Below are positions 10,073 to 21,486 of a DNA stretch of 64,000 nt, piece after piece. The position numbers and the translations under genes are program-made. This stretch comes from Lineolata rhizophorae (Eukaryota; Ascomycota; Dothideomycetes; Lineolatales; Lineolataceae). Location of the stretch: NCBI GenBank assembly GCA_010093515.1, contig MU001679.1:706464-770463 (forward strand), written 5' to 3'. Below the pieces are notes generated by a model that searched no databases, was not told the origin of the DNA, and was given only the letters and a program-made list of their open reading frames with translations. Positions within the stretch are counted from its first letter, which is position 1. Every line of letters begins with the position of its first letter.

Positions 10073-12309
10073 ATGGAAATCTATACCCGAATGGGCTTGT
10101 CTCCAGACAGCATGAGTGCGGGATTGCCAGATGCTGGCCTCGTGATAACTCGCCCTCGTAGGCCATGCGATTCCTGTCGGAAGCGGAAGTCAAGGTGCGA
10201 TATGAATCCTGGCGACCCGTCTTGCGTCTTGTGCCGTTTCCACCACCAAGAATGCACATTCGTCGAAGATGCACGACCAAGAAAACGCAAATCGGTCGCT
10301 CGGGAAGAAGACAATGGCCCACCTCAAGATGAACCGATAAAAAGGCTATCTGTCTTAGCAGAGAAAGAGCGTGATCGAGAAGAAGGTGTCGAAGACGGTA
10401 CCAGACACGGAGCACACCAATCTCATGTTCGAGATGACTACGCAAATTTGAAAGGACCGTCGCTGCTGAAGAGAACACTGGGCCTCCAAAATCACCGCCA
10501 TAGCAAATTCCTAGGGTCGACTTCGGAGTACGAGCAGAAGCTTCTGGCGCTTGATGCACTCAAGACCAAGGATGAGATACCGATCGGCCGGTCATGTCTC
10601 CGAAGAGTCAATGAGCGGCATACATTCCTCCTCCATCCCGACGAGCTGAGCAGAAACAACGAAGACGAATTCCGAGACTTGGATGCTATTGAAGCAATTG
10701 TCTCTCCTCACGGACCAGCTCTCGTCCGCCTATATTTCCGCATCGTCCACCCTAGCTTTCCTATCCTGCACAAGAAGGTCTTCTTGGAGAAGTACGAGCG
10801 GACGCACAGGGAGTTCGCACCTCCCTTGCTAGCCGCTGTATATATCCTTGCTCTGAACTGGTGGTCATACAGTAGTGAGCTTGCACTGCTCACGAAACCG
10901 GATGTGCCGCGTCTCGAGAAGCTCGCACTCAAGACGATGAATGACATCATCCATAGGCCGAAACTTTCCACCATTCAGGCTGGCTTGTTACTTCTACAAA
11001 GGCAGGAGGGTGACTCTTGGGCTTTGACCACGCAACTAGTTGGATTAGGTCAAGATCTTGGTCTGCACATGGATTGCTCCAACTGGAAAATTCCCCTCTG
11101 GGAAAGAGGACTTCGAAAACGACTAGCTTGGGCCCTGTTTATGCAAGATAAGTGGGCAGCTCTAGTGCATGGTCGACCATCGCACATTACTGGCGACGAT
11201 TGGACGGTCAAACCTGTGTCAGAGACGGATTTCCCCGAGAAAGCGATTGATGAAGACGATGAAGACGGAAGCACGGAAGTTGAGAAAGGTCGGGTCCTAT
11301 TCAGCGAAATGATCAAATTGACGCAAATCCTCGGAGATATACTTTCCACATTTTACACCCAGAGGGCTGAGGAGGAGATACGCACGAACTGTGCCCACGG
11401 CGTCAGATGGTTGCTCGAGAGAGCGAAGCCTATGCAAATCCGGTTGAGGGATTGGTTTTCACAGCTCCCAGAATGCTTGAGGGTGGAAAACGTGAAGATG
11501 CGAAAGCTGTCATCTACAGGTATGAGCTGAGCATTCCTGTTGCCCACCCGCAATGCTGACTTTTCCTAGGCTACCTTCACCTGGCGTATTTCTCTACGGA
11601 GATTACGCTTCACCGCTGCATCCTCCGCTATTTGTCGACCGAGCAAGACCAAGCGCTCATTCTCATATGCCGTGGTGCGGCGCAAGCACGTCTGGATTCA
11701 GCAATGGAATTTGTCAAGAGCCTGAAGCCCGAGCATCTTCAGTCCTTTTGGTACTGCGCGTCAAAGTACTGTTTCGCAGTGATCGGCAGCTTTGTCGGCC
11801 TGCTCTGGGCAACGTCTAGCGACAAGGAAGATGCGAGCTTGTACAAGCAGCGATTGGAGGAATATCGATGGATGCTGAGGCTATCCTGTCGAAGTGCGGA
11901 TTTCATGGAAAGAGCTCTTGACATGCTGGCGCATAGCACCGGTGTGCTTGTCATGGCCATTCCTGAGATAACGAACTCGGCACAACAGCCCACTGTGCAA
12001 GTCCAATCCGGATCGAAGGCTTCGAGTGGGTTCGACTATGTGGAACATGTGGAAGAGTTAGAGCATGGTGACGACGGACGTAGCCGCCTCTCGCAAGACC
12101 TATCCGGCGATGAGCCTACACAAACGTCCATGTGGCTTGACCCGACACGAAGCTTAGAGTCCTTACAGCACATGGACCCGCAACGACAGATGGATGGATT
12201 TGGCATTTCAACTATGGGTATTCGCCCAGGAACTAGTTCTTTTCTTAATGATGGGATTGACTTTGTGATCGGAGAGACTGGATACACGTCGGACAGCGAA
12301 CCAGCGTAA
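10073..12309 (+). CDS. Zn2Cys6 transcription factor, Dal81/TamA-like
   Basis: Two exons, 10073-11519 and 11570-12309, with a 50-bp intron (GTATGA...CCTAG), giving 728 aa. The zinc cluster is near the N-terminus: Cys 32, 35, 42, 51, 54 and 61 (CDSCRKRKSRC then CVLCRFHHQEC), followed by a basic PRKRK tail. Residues about 205-265 (SPHGPALVRLYFRIVHPSFP) begin the fungal-specific transcription factor middle homology region, which runs across the intron. GLLWATSSDKEDASLYKQRL and the acidic Ser/Thr-rich tail follow. The motifs recall Dal81/TamA, a co-activator of nitrogen-catabolite genes, but many Zn2Cys6 factors share this layout. In-frame ATGs at residues 7 and 14 are alternative starts. It would act in the nucleus as a sequence-specific regulator. 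No metabolic cluster lies next to it that would suggest targets. Confidence 0.88.
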
Positions 12310-13072
12310 GTCAAAATTATAACTAGGGCTTAGGTCGGGGGGCAGAAGCCTATATCTTTCGATCAACATGAAATGAACCTTTCAAAGAAGTCTCAATGAA
12401 GAGGAAGCCGGTGTTATTCCTAATGTAGCATAGCCGTATACGATTGCGACATTGAAACGTCAACACCATTTCCACTATAACCAGCTTAGTTCTTCATCAT
12501 TATCTCCGTCGGAAAAGCCGCCACCTATCACCCCCATAACCCCATGCTTTCTCCTAGGATGACTCTTCTATTTCTACCAAAAGTATTGACTTTCAAAAAG
12601 TATAGTGACCGCAAAGGACGTGAGACAAGTAAAAAAAAACTAAGGGACTGGGATGCTTTCTTGACTTGGTGTCCTGGATCAAATCACGCCCATCTCTGGG
12701 ATACTAGAGCTGAAAAAATGTAGGGAGGACAGTTACAGAAGTTTTTGCAACATGACGCTTTAAATAACTAGATGATGGCGCGCAAACAAGCACCCTAGTA
12801 TGACAAAATCAAAATTGGGTGTTTGGTAACTGGAATGCAGTTCAGCAAGGCTGTGCCCAATTGAACGCTCGTGCACGGACCACCAAAGCCAAGCATCAAA
12901 TGCACCACGGATGATAGATCCATGCATCCTCACCAATGGCTTCCGCTAAGTCCGCTTCACTCTGGAGCGCCTTGTTTCCTCACCACCTCGCAAGCTTTCT
13001 CCAACTTGCTCTTCCACACCCCGTACCACCGCGCTTTTGCCTGGGCTGGACAGCGCGCACTGAATCGCAATC
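12310..13072. other. Spacer between Zn2Cys6 and Arp8 genes
   Basis: AT-richer first half (12310-12830), then GC-richer sequence ahead of the Arp8 start. The open frames starting at 12871 and 12936 run into Arp8 exons out of frame and are not supported. Nothing else is recognisable. Confidence 0.6.
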
Positions 13073-15622
13073 ATGGTCGGCAAGAAGTCTGGGAAGGCCC
13101 TCCAGCGGGAGGAAGGTATGCGCGCTCCGCTGTGCATCGTTTGCGATGCATCCAATTGACCGCGAATCGGACCGTCTTGCTGATAAGGTGGCAGGCCTGG
13201 AGCGGACGGACAACAACATGGATCTCACGACCTGGCCGCAGGTTAACATGATTAACCAAAAGAACTATTACACGTATATTCACCTGCCCGATTCTTCTCA
13301 GAGACCTCGCTCCCAGTGTTAACATGCCTCTCTCTCTTCCCGTCGCAGCGAATACCTCAAGCGTGACGACCAATTCCTCGCCTTCCGCACGCAGAACGAA
13401 GAGGCGACAAACCGCATGGTGCGCGAAGCACGCGATCGCGACAGGGCGCTTGCGCAATCGAGCCGCGGCGTGACGATGGCGGGCGACGGCACCGCCGGCG
13501 CTGGCGGAGACGCAATGGACGTTGACGAGGACCTCGTCGCAGAGGATAACACGGCGGCGGTGGCCACGCAAGAGGCGCGTGGGTCTAAGATCATTGTCAT
13601 GCATCCGGGCAGCCAGAATTTGCGCGTCGGTCTTGCGAGCGACGCGCTCCCTAAGACGGTGCCCATGGTGATTGCGCGCCGGGACAAGGAAAACGAATCA
13701 GAAGCGGGCGATGGCGAGCCGAGCCCCAAGCGCGTCAAGATCGACGATGAGCTGCCCGAAGAGCCGGAGAAGTGGTTTGGGGAGGAGGTAAGGGCGGCGT
13801 TGTTCGGGGCGAGTTTGGGATTTCTTGCGGAGAGGCTAACGGGCCGACGCAGTTCTCGAAGAAGTTTGCGTCGATGGCGACGGAGCTGAAGCAGCGCATG
13901 CGCAACAACAAGAGACGGTTGCTGCCAAACTCGAAGGAGTTGGTCATCAACTACAATAGACGTGGCGCGGTGGAGACCATCTCAGAACACAACGACCCCC
14001 TGCGTATTGACTGGACCGAACTCCCGCCCAACCCTGCGAAAGCACCAGACTATTTTACCGGACAGGCCGCTTTGCGCATTCCCGAGCAGTCGAAGCCTCG
14101 GTACAAGCTCTTCTGGCCTATCCGCAACGGCTGGTTCAATGAGCACGACTATACAAATAAGAACCTGCTCTTCGAAGACTTCTCGACTATAGTCGAGGAA
14201 GCGCTGAAGTCGGAGTTGGGCCTGTCTCGAAGGAAAGACTGGTCTCAGTATAGTTGCGTCTTTGTCATCCCGGACCTCTACGAGAAGAACTACGTGATTT
14301 CGATCCTGGATATCATGTTACGAAACTTCGGCTTCGGGAAGGTGTGCTTCATGCAGGAGAGCTTGGCCGCTACCTTTGGTGCTGGCTATTCGATATCCTG
14401 CATTGTCGACATCGGCGCCCAGAAGACGTCAATATGCTGTGTGGAAGAAGGTCTGTGCTCCGAAAATTCTAGGATCAACCTCAAGTACGGAGGATGGGAT
14501 GTTACCGAGACATTCATTAAGATGATGCTACACGACTGGTTCCCCTACGAGGATATCAACCTGAAGCGCCGTTACGACTATTTGCTCGCGGAGGAGCTCA
14601 AACAGAAGTACGTTACCATGAACGAGTCCGACATCAACGTTCAAACGTACGACTTCCATCTTCGAGCGGCGGGCCAGGACACCAGGAAGTTCGTTTTCAA
14701 GACGTACGACGAGACCATGCTGGCGCCCATGGTAAGTTGACTGAATGTCCTCCTAACAATGAACCCACGCTAAGCGCTGTAGGGCTTCTTCCGCCCCGAC
14801 ATCTTCGACAACTCCTGGAAGCTGGAGCGCCGCCGCAATCTCATCGACCGTTCCTACGACCTCTACGACGGCTCTCCCAACGACCCCACCTCCATCGCCC
14901 AGAACTTCGCCCTCGAATTCTACGGCGGCATCCCCACCGCCACCAACGGCTCTGCCGACGGCCCGTCCAGCTCAACTCCCGCCCCTTCCAGCCTCGCTCC
15001 TCCTTCCCGCCAACAGCCCGCCAGTTTCCTCAGCCGCTTCAACGACCTCGAGAGCACGCCGCGCACGTCGGTCGCGAACTCGCCCGCGCCCGACGGCGGG
15101 CCCGGCACCAGCACGCCGCAGCCAGGCCGTGCCTCGCCAGCTGTGGGCGGCGCCGGCGGCCTAGGCGACGGTTCCGGCGGGCCCGCCGCGGGCCCCACGG
15201 CGGCGATGCCCGTCTACGACCCGACGGCGGAGAAGATCGGCGCGGCCGAGGCGCGCGACCGCGTCCTGCCGAGCATGCCGCTGGACCGGGCCATCCTGGC
15301 CAGCGTCGCGCAGGGCGCGCGCGGCGACGAGCGCAAGATGCGCGACTTCTACGGCGGCATCATGGTGGTCGGCGGCGGGAGCAAGATCCCCGGCCTCAAC
15401 AACTTCCTCGAGCAGCGCCTGCGTGAGCTGCAGCCGGGGCTGGCCAAGGAGATCCTGGTCGGGGTTCCGCCGCGCGACCTCGATCCGCAGGTGCTCGTCT
15501 GGAAGGGCGCCAGCGTGTTCGGCAAGATGTCGAGTTCGGGGAATGATTCCTGGATTGGGCAGAAGGAGTATGATGTGTTGGGGAGTAGGCTGCTGATGCA
15601 CAAGTGCATGTTCAACTGGTAG
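13073..15622 (+). CDS. ARP8: Actin-related protein Arp8 (INO80 chromatin remodelling complex)
   Basis: Five exons, 13073-13115, 13195-13273, 13349-13787, 13853-14731 and 14783-15622, giving 759 aa. Junctions restore MVGKKSGKALQREEGLERTDNNM and NQKNYYTEYLKRDDQF, typical of fungal Arp8. Actin-fold pieces are visible: SKIIVMHPGSQNLRVGLASD (phosphate-1 region), VFVIPDLYEKNYVISILDIM, FGKVCFMQESLAATFGAG with CIVDIGAQKTSICCVEEG (phosphate-2 region), and GGIMVVGGGSKIPGLNNFLE with VWKGASVFGKM at the end. A long Ser/Pro/Gly-rich insert (about residues 525-620) sits in exon 5 within the actin fold. Arp8 forms a module with Arp4 and actin on the Ino80 ATPase, binding linker DNA and stimulating nucleosome sliding in the nucleus. 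The ten or so Arp8 motifs make this one of the surest calls. It converges on the Sec4 gene, with 1.3 kb between the stops. Confidence 0.96.
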
Positions 15623-16901
15623 GTTGAGGCTGCCGGAAGTCGTGCTTACTTAGCATGGAAAGCTTGCATTCATCAGGGTCTCCTTCTATTGGTTGTATAA
15701 GGCGAGCTAAAGCCTATGGCTCGGTATTAGAGAGCTGGAATGTCATTAATATCACAGAGTTGCGGCGCTTCACCTGCTAAGCGTAGGTTTGTACGGTCAA
15801 CCCCTATACAAAAAGCACCGAATCAACATTAAATAGAAGGTATTCATTCTATTCAACTCGTGTTGTGAAAACTCGCCGGCTGTATCGATTCCGCATCTCC
15901 CTCTAAGCAAGCTGGTGAGAATATCTTCCAGAACACGACCAAAGGGCAAAAAAAAAAAAAAAAAAAGGCAATATATGGGCCCCTCAACCGCTGCCAAATG
16001 CCCCCGTAGCCTTTCGTGCCCGGGAAGTCATAACCGCAGTCCACAAGGGAACATCACAAACAAGCAAAGGACCAACAGCGCAATACCCAGGACAAACAAC
16101 AGCAGAAAAGACAAAAACCTGGAGGAAGTTTGAAGAGACATACCGAGACCATCTAAGAAGATATTAGAGTGCCCAGAGCGATAACACACAGACTTGATGC
16201 GCGGTATAACGAGAGGGGAAAAAAGGGAGACCTACTACACGAAGTCAAGAAAAAAAAAAGGAGATGACCCAAAACAGGCACAGTGACTGTGATGAGGAAA
16301 AACAAGTAGGGAAAACGGGACACCCATGCCTGTGTAAAAAGCAAGCATTCCTCCAAGAATGGATGGAAAACGCAAGATTAAATATGCCAGATGCGTGAGG
16401 TATGTGTGTCGCGTGGGCCCCCCAACCGTGTCCACGCCCGCTTCTTCGTCCCCAGTCTTTCCCCGAGACAGGAAAAAAGAATACAGAAAAGCAAACGGCG
16501 CTTTCTCGTCAGACTCACAGGCAGCCAGAAGGAATACGCCACCATCCTCGGCTTCCCCGCCATACTTATTGCCATCCACAACTGCGTCATAAGCGCAGGG
16601 AAGAAACGGAATTGCGAAACGTGCGAGCAACGCAGTCCCTTCCACACACGCTCGACTTCGTCGTCTGTCAGAAATAACATGCGCTTAAGCTTTCGCCATG
16701 GCCTCGCACAAAACACTCAGCATCCCCACAAACGGGCTCTCCGATTCTCATGCTTCCGCCTCTAACCAGCTCCTCCGAAGCCGAAAGCTAAAAAAACTTT
16801 AGGACACAGCACCCGGGGGAATCACCCTTTATACCCAACTCTTGTCGCCCGCACGCCCACGCACCTCTAGCCTTAACCTAGGGCACCCCACGGGGTTGCC
16901 A
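15623..16901. other. Convergent spacer between Arp8 and Sec4 genes
   Basis: Holds the 3' ends of two convergent genes. Contains an A run of about 17 near 15950-15966 and several purine-rich stretches on the plus strand (16060-16270, 16470-16620). Open frames here are short and shift between strands. No gene is supported. Confidence 0.6.
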
Positions 16902-17828
16902 TTAACAGCACTTGCCACCCAGGCCGCCCGCGACGCCGCCCTCCTTATCCCCGATGCTAACGCCCTGCTGGCCCTGCGCCGCATCGTTCCGGCTCGTGTC
17001 GACGATGCGCTTCTTGATGTCGGCGGCGAGCGAATAGAAGGCCTTGTCGACGTTGATGTTCGACTTGGCCGAGACCTCGAGGAAGGGGATGCCGAGCTCG
17101 TCGGCGAGGGCTTGGCCCTGCTCCGTCGACACGGCCCGCTTTTCCTCCCAGTCGCACTTGTTGCCGATGAGGATCTTGTTGACGCCCTCGGTCGCGTGCT
17201 GCTCGACGTTGGAGAACCAGGTGCGGATGTCTGCAGAGAGAGAGAAAGAGAGAAGAACGAAGGGGACAAGAGTTAGTTTTGAGTGCCTTCATTTCGGAAG
17301 TTGGAGAAGCTAGGGGGGGAAAAGGCAAAATGAAACGGGCATGGTAAGAACCACGGTCACAGCAGGAGAAAAGAACGAAGGGCGACGCACTACTAAAACT
17401 GCGCTCGTCGGTGACGTCGTAGACGAGCAGGATGCCCATGGCGCCGCGGTAATAGGCCGTCGTGATGGTGCGGAACCGCTCCTGGCCCGCCGTGTCCCAG
17501 ATCTGCAGCTTGACGCGCTTGCCGTCGAGCTCGATGGTGCGGATCTTGAAGTCGATGCCGATGGTCGTGATGAAGGACGGCGTGAACGAGTCCTCGCTGA
17601 AGCGCAGCAGGCAGCAAGACTTGCCCACCCCGGAGTCGCCGATCAGGAGCAGCTTGATCTGTGTTTGAGATGCGGGCGCGGAAGTTGCGGCCGCCGGTGT
17701 GGTTAGCGGAAGGGAGGAAAGATGGGGTTGTGCTCGTCCTTTTCCTTTTGTTGTATCGGTGGCGAGGAACTCGAGACACGAGCAAGGGCCGCACGTACAA
17801 GGAAATCGTAGTTCCGCGTGGACGCCAT
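16902..17828 (-). CDS. SEC4: Rab family GTPase, Sec4/Rab8 type
   Basis: Three exons on the minus strand: 17828-17799, 17658-17391 and 17230-16902, giving 208 aa. Exon 1 encodes only [10 protein letters not shown] and ends at GTACGT. The G boxes are intact: GDSGVGKS (P-loop), the switch I/effector region [32 protein letters not shown] (switch II), NKCD (base recognition) and SAK. The C-terminus is GGKCC, a double-Cys geranylgeranylation signal. Length and the [26 protein letters not shown] stretch fit Sec4/Rab8 (SrgA/Sas1 in moulds). It would cycle on post-Golgi secretory vesicles and drive their tethering by the exocyst at hyphal tips. Junctions restore [20 protein letters not shown]. The unspliced frame 16957-17904 reads through both introns and is not a product. 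Confidence 0.96.
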
Positions 17829-18799
17829 GTCGTCGACGTTTGTGCGGATGCAGAGGTCGGTTGTACAGGACGCAGATACGGGGGGCGCTTTCCAGAACGA
17901 ACACCGTACGTGTGCGGGCTTATGCGACGCCTAAACTCTCGCGCGCAGCGTACGACGCGTGGGCCCGATCAGGAAGGAGCGTGCAGCGGGCTTCGAAGGG
18001 AGCGTCGGCGGAAAACCGTAGGGCGAGGTGTTGGAGGATTTCTGCCGTCGCGGGTTGTCGTCACCGGTTAGGTACCCGGGGGAGGTAAGGAAGCTTGGTA
18101 GCTCGGGGCACAGGGCGGCTCTGAAGCAGGATCCGCAAATACCGGGCAGAGGTAGCGAAAGCGAGGGAAGACAGCTCTAGGTGCTAGGTAGGGGAGGCGG
18201 CAGGCGGTGGTGGTGATGGTGGCAGCGGTTGGCGGTGATGTTGCGAGGATGGGGGTTGTGTGGAGTCGCAAAGGCGGCCTGCTCGGCTCAGGGCTCGTCG
18301 CTCGGCGGCGCCGGGGGCAGGCGGGATGCATGCACGGGGGCTCGGGTGTCGGGCCACTCAGGCGCCCGCCGTCTGAGGCGCCGAGGAGGTGTGCCAAGGC
18401 CACGCCGCCCCAGAGTCGGCCTTGGGCCCTTCGCGTTTCACTCCGCCCACTGACGTTGCGTTGCAGGTGGCAGCGTGGAGATGTCCAGGGCCGGCTGCAC
18501 AGACAGCCTTCCTACATCCGTGGTGTTTTGTTTGATGGCAGGCGGCGGGAAGCGGCTGGAATAGCTGCTGCCAACTGTATTTCCCTCGACATACACACCA
18601 CTTACTACTGCACTTTACCCCCCGTTGGTCGCCGCCGCTGCATTCAAGGCCGCCATACAGTAAAACACGTGGTCGCCCACAAACGAATGGAGACAGGCCC
18701 TCACAGAGACTTCCACCAGTGCAAATGCCAAAGAATGCAATGATAATGACGCTCTTTGCCGCCACCAGGACTCCCTTTCCCCCTCCCCGACAATCACGA
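17829..18799. other. Upstream region of Sec4 gene and 3' end of Nca2 gene
   Basis: A 970-bp GC-rich tandem spacer. It should contain the Sec4 promoter and the 3' UTR of Nca2. Frames here are low-complexity translations and nothing is recognisable. Confidence 0.6.
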
Positions 18800-21486
18800 T
18801 CACAGGTACTTCGAGTAAGCCCAGCGCATTCTTTGCACCACCTTCAACTGCCTCTCGACGCCGGTCCGAATGTCGACCAGCTCCTCGAGGTCCTCGAGGA
18901 AGTCGCGGAAGACGCCCTTGGGCAGCACCTGGTGCGCCGTCTGCCGCAGCACGTGCACCTCGCACAGCAGCATGCCGTGGTCCTTGTAGTACAGCTCGCC
19001 CTCCGTCAGCGTCGCCGACGTCAGGATGCGGTCGATGTTGCTGTTTTCCATGCCCTCACGTTTAGTACTCTGCGCTTCTGCTGCTCATCACGGTTCACAT
19101 GAGTGTGGGGATGCTCTTACCGTAGGATGCGGATGAGCTCTCTCTGTCGCGAGTGTATCCTCAGTCCCTTGCGGCTGCCGAAGACTCCACCGAGCCAGCG
19201 AAAGACGCCGATGCAAATGAGTATGCTCGGCGTGATGCCGACGAACCTGTTGTACGCGCTTAGCGGATGAAGACACCACCTAGCAAAAGGCATTGCCGTT
19301 TCTCTCAAATTAGCCGCACATACCCAAAGACCAGTTCCTGGCTCTTGAGCAGCGAATCGATGCCGCCCATCGCGACCTCGACGTCGACTTTGGTCTTCTG
19401 AATCTGGATCAGCAACGCGCGGATCAGGTTCCCCTTGACCGCGCCGACAAGCGGCTTCTTCAAATCTCTCTCGTAGGCCATGAGCACGGGCGTCAAGTCG
19501 CCTTCCCTGACCCCGGCCTGGATGTCGGAGATTTGCGCATCCGTCAGAGAGCCGTTGTCGGGCGGGTTCTCGACGGCGAAGTCGACCACCATGCGCTCCA
19601 GGCTGTCGCGGTCGCCTTCGAGCGAGCGCTTGCTCATGAGCGAGACCATGCTGCCCTCGTCGTGCCTGATGGTGCCGATGATCTGCTTGATCGGAGCGAC
19701 GATCCAATTGCCCCAAAAGTCGATTACCGTCTGGCCGAATTCGCGGATCCACGTGATGATTTCCTCTTGGCGGTTGACGGCGATGCGAAGGATCGTGCTT
19801 GAAGAGAGCTAGTACTAGAGTTAGCTTTCCCTCCGTTATTGGGGAGACCGGCGATCTCATACCAGGAGGGCAGTCGCAGGAAGCCAATACCGCACCAACC
19901 GAGAAGGCATGCCATTCTCCTTAACCACAGCATCAAACGTGCTCTTGTACTCGAGCAACCGATGTCGGAGCAAGAACTGCAGCCGCTCCGACATGTCGCG
20001 CGGCGAAGTCATTTCGGCGATCTCCCCCGCCGGCGCGGCATGAAGCTTGAAGTACTCGTCCTGGTTCGTGGTCCGCGCGATGGCGTCCTCGAAGCTGTCT
20101 AGCGTTAGGTCCGAGTCGGCCACGTTCTTCAGCACGGCGTCCATGAGCGCGACGCTCTTAGCGACGGCGACCTTCCACCTCTGCGCCCCGTCGTCCTGCG
20201 ATGCGTACGCCTCCGAGTTGTGCAGGATCTCGTCAACCATGCTAAAGGGTTTTTTTTGCGCTCCCATTAGCACATCCTTCATTTGCGATCCATCGAGAAA
20301 GAAAAGGCCCGACAGGCTTAAACATTCCCGCGGGTCTGTAGACTTACCCTTCACCCAGCAGCACCCCCAACGCATTCGCGTTGATCCTCCTCACGCGCTT
20401 CAACACATCCTGCCTGCCTCTCGCCTCGTGCCTCACGAGCGCCAACGGACCCACCACGCTCGTCCTCCAATCCTCCACGCTCCGCTCCCTCACCACTTGC
20501 CTAACCAGGCCGTAAAACTTGCGCCACCCCCGCGCCAGGGTCCGGCCACCTCTTCGCGCAGACACACACCCATCCCCATCCCCATTCCCATCCCGGTGGT
20601 GCATCGTCGCGCTCGCCCGCTCCCTCACGTCGGCCCAGACTTCGCAGCCCCACCGCCACAGCCGCCGCGGGCCCGTCTGCACCGAGTACGCGGCGGCGCG
20701 GCGGTGCGACGCTAGCACGTCGTCCCAGTACCAGACGTCGTCGGCGAGGGCGATGGTGTGGTCGAGGAAGACGGCCAGCACGGCGCCGTAGGCCTGCACC
20801 GCCGCCTTGGACACCAGCAGCCACTCGAGCTCGGCCTCGTACGCCGCATCGAGCGCCGCGCCGCCGCCGTCCTCCGCCGCCTCTCCCGAGCCGTCCTCCC
20901 CTTCGTCCCCCTCCCGGCCGTGACGCTGCTGCCCCTCGTCCTCCTCGTCATCGTCGCGCCGCCCATCCCCGAACGCGCCTGGCTCCTCGTCGCCTCGTCG
21001 CCGCCTGCGTCGCCCCCGCCGTCCGCAGCGCACCCGCGCGTCCCTCAAGACACGTAGGATGGTCGCCGGGGCGAGCAGCTTTGGCGACCCCGACCCCGCC
21101 GACGCCGACGCCGACGCCGACGAGGCCGCGCCGCCGCCGGCCGACAGGGCCTTGATGCCGGCTTGAAGTTGGCGTATGCGGGCGCGGGCGCGGGCGCCCG
21201 GTGGGGGCGGCAGCGGCGCGGAGGATGAGGTGGTGGGTGGTGGGCGCCATGAGGAGGGGTCGCGGAGGAGGGTTGGGGATGTGGTGAGGGGAGAGGAGAC
21301 GGGTTGGGGGCCGGAGAGGGAGGTGGAGAGCTGGAGGCGGTCGAGGTGGGTGTCGATGCGGTGGATTTGGCTGGGGGACGGTTTAGTATGAAGTTGTTAA
21401 TGGAATCAATTGGATGGGAATGGCGGTTTGCCTCGACTGCGGCGAATGGCAGATTGTGACTCCACTTACTCGATCACGAACGACAT
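18800..21486 (-). CDS. NCA2: Nca2 family mitochondrial membrane protein
   Basis: Six exons on the minus strand: 21486-21470, 21370-20348, 20241-19863, 19808-19324, 19246-19121 and 19040-18800, giving 756 aa. All six junctions keep phase. Exon 1 has only 17 nt (MSFVI plus two bases of an Asp codon). The conserved Nca2 part begins near residue 345 and includes ILHNSEAY, FWGNWIVAPIKQIIGTIRHD, MSKRSLEGDRDSLERMVVDF, KGNLIRALLIQIQKTKVDVE and RQRELIRILRNIDRILT near the C-terminus. Two hydrophobic segments, WLPATALLVLSSSTILRIAV (about 463-482) and FVGITPSILICIGVFRWLGG (about 635-655), are likely membrane spans. In yeast, Nca2 with Nca3 controls expression of mitochondrially encoded ATP synthase subunits 6 and 8, and the protein sits in the mitochondrial outer membrane. 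The N-terminal third in exon 2 is unusually low in complexity, with alternating Ser/Ala and an Arg-rich and acidic block, and GC-richer than the rest. Confidence 0.92.

Noticed and set aside
16957-17904. 315-codon minus-strand frame as a longer Rab-like protein
   Set aside because: It reads through both Sec4 introns and changes frame after the G3 box. The spliced model restores every Rab motif.
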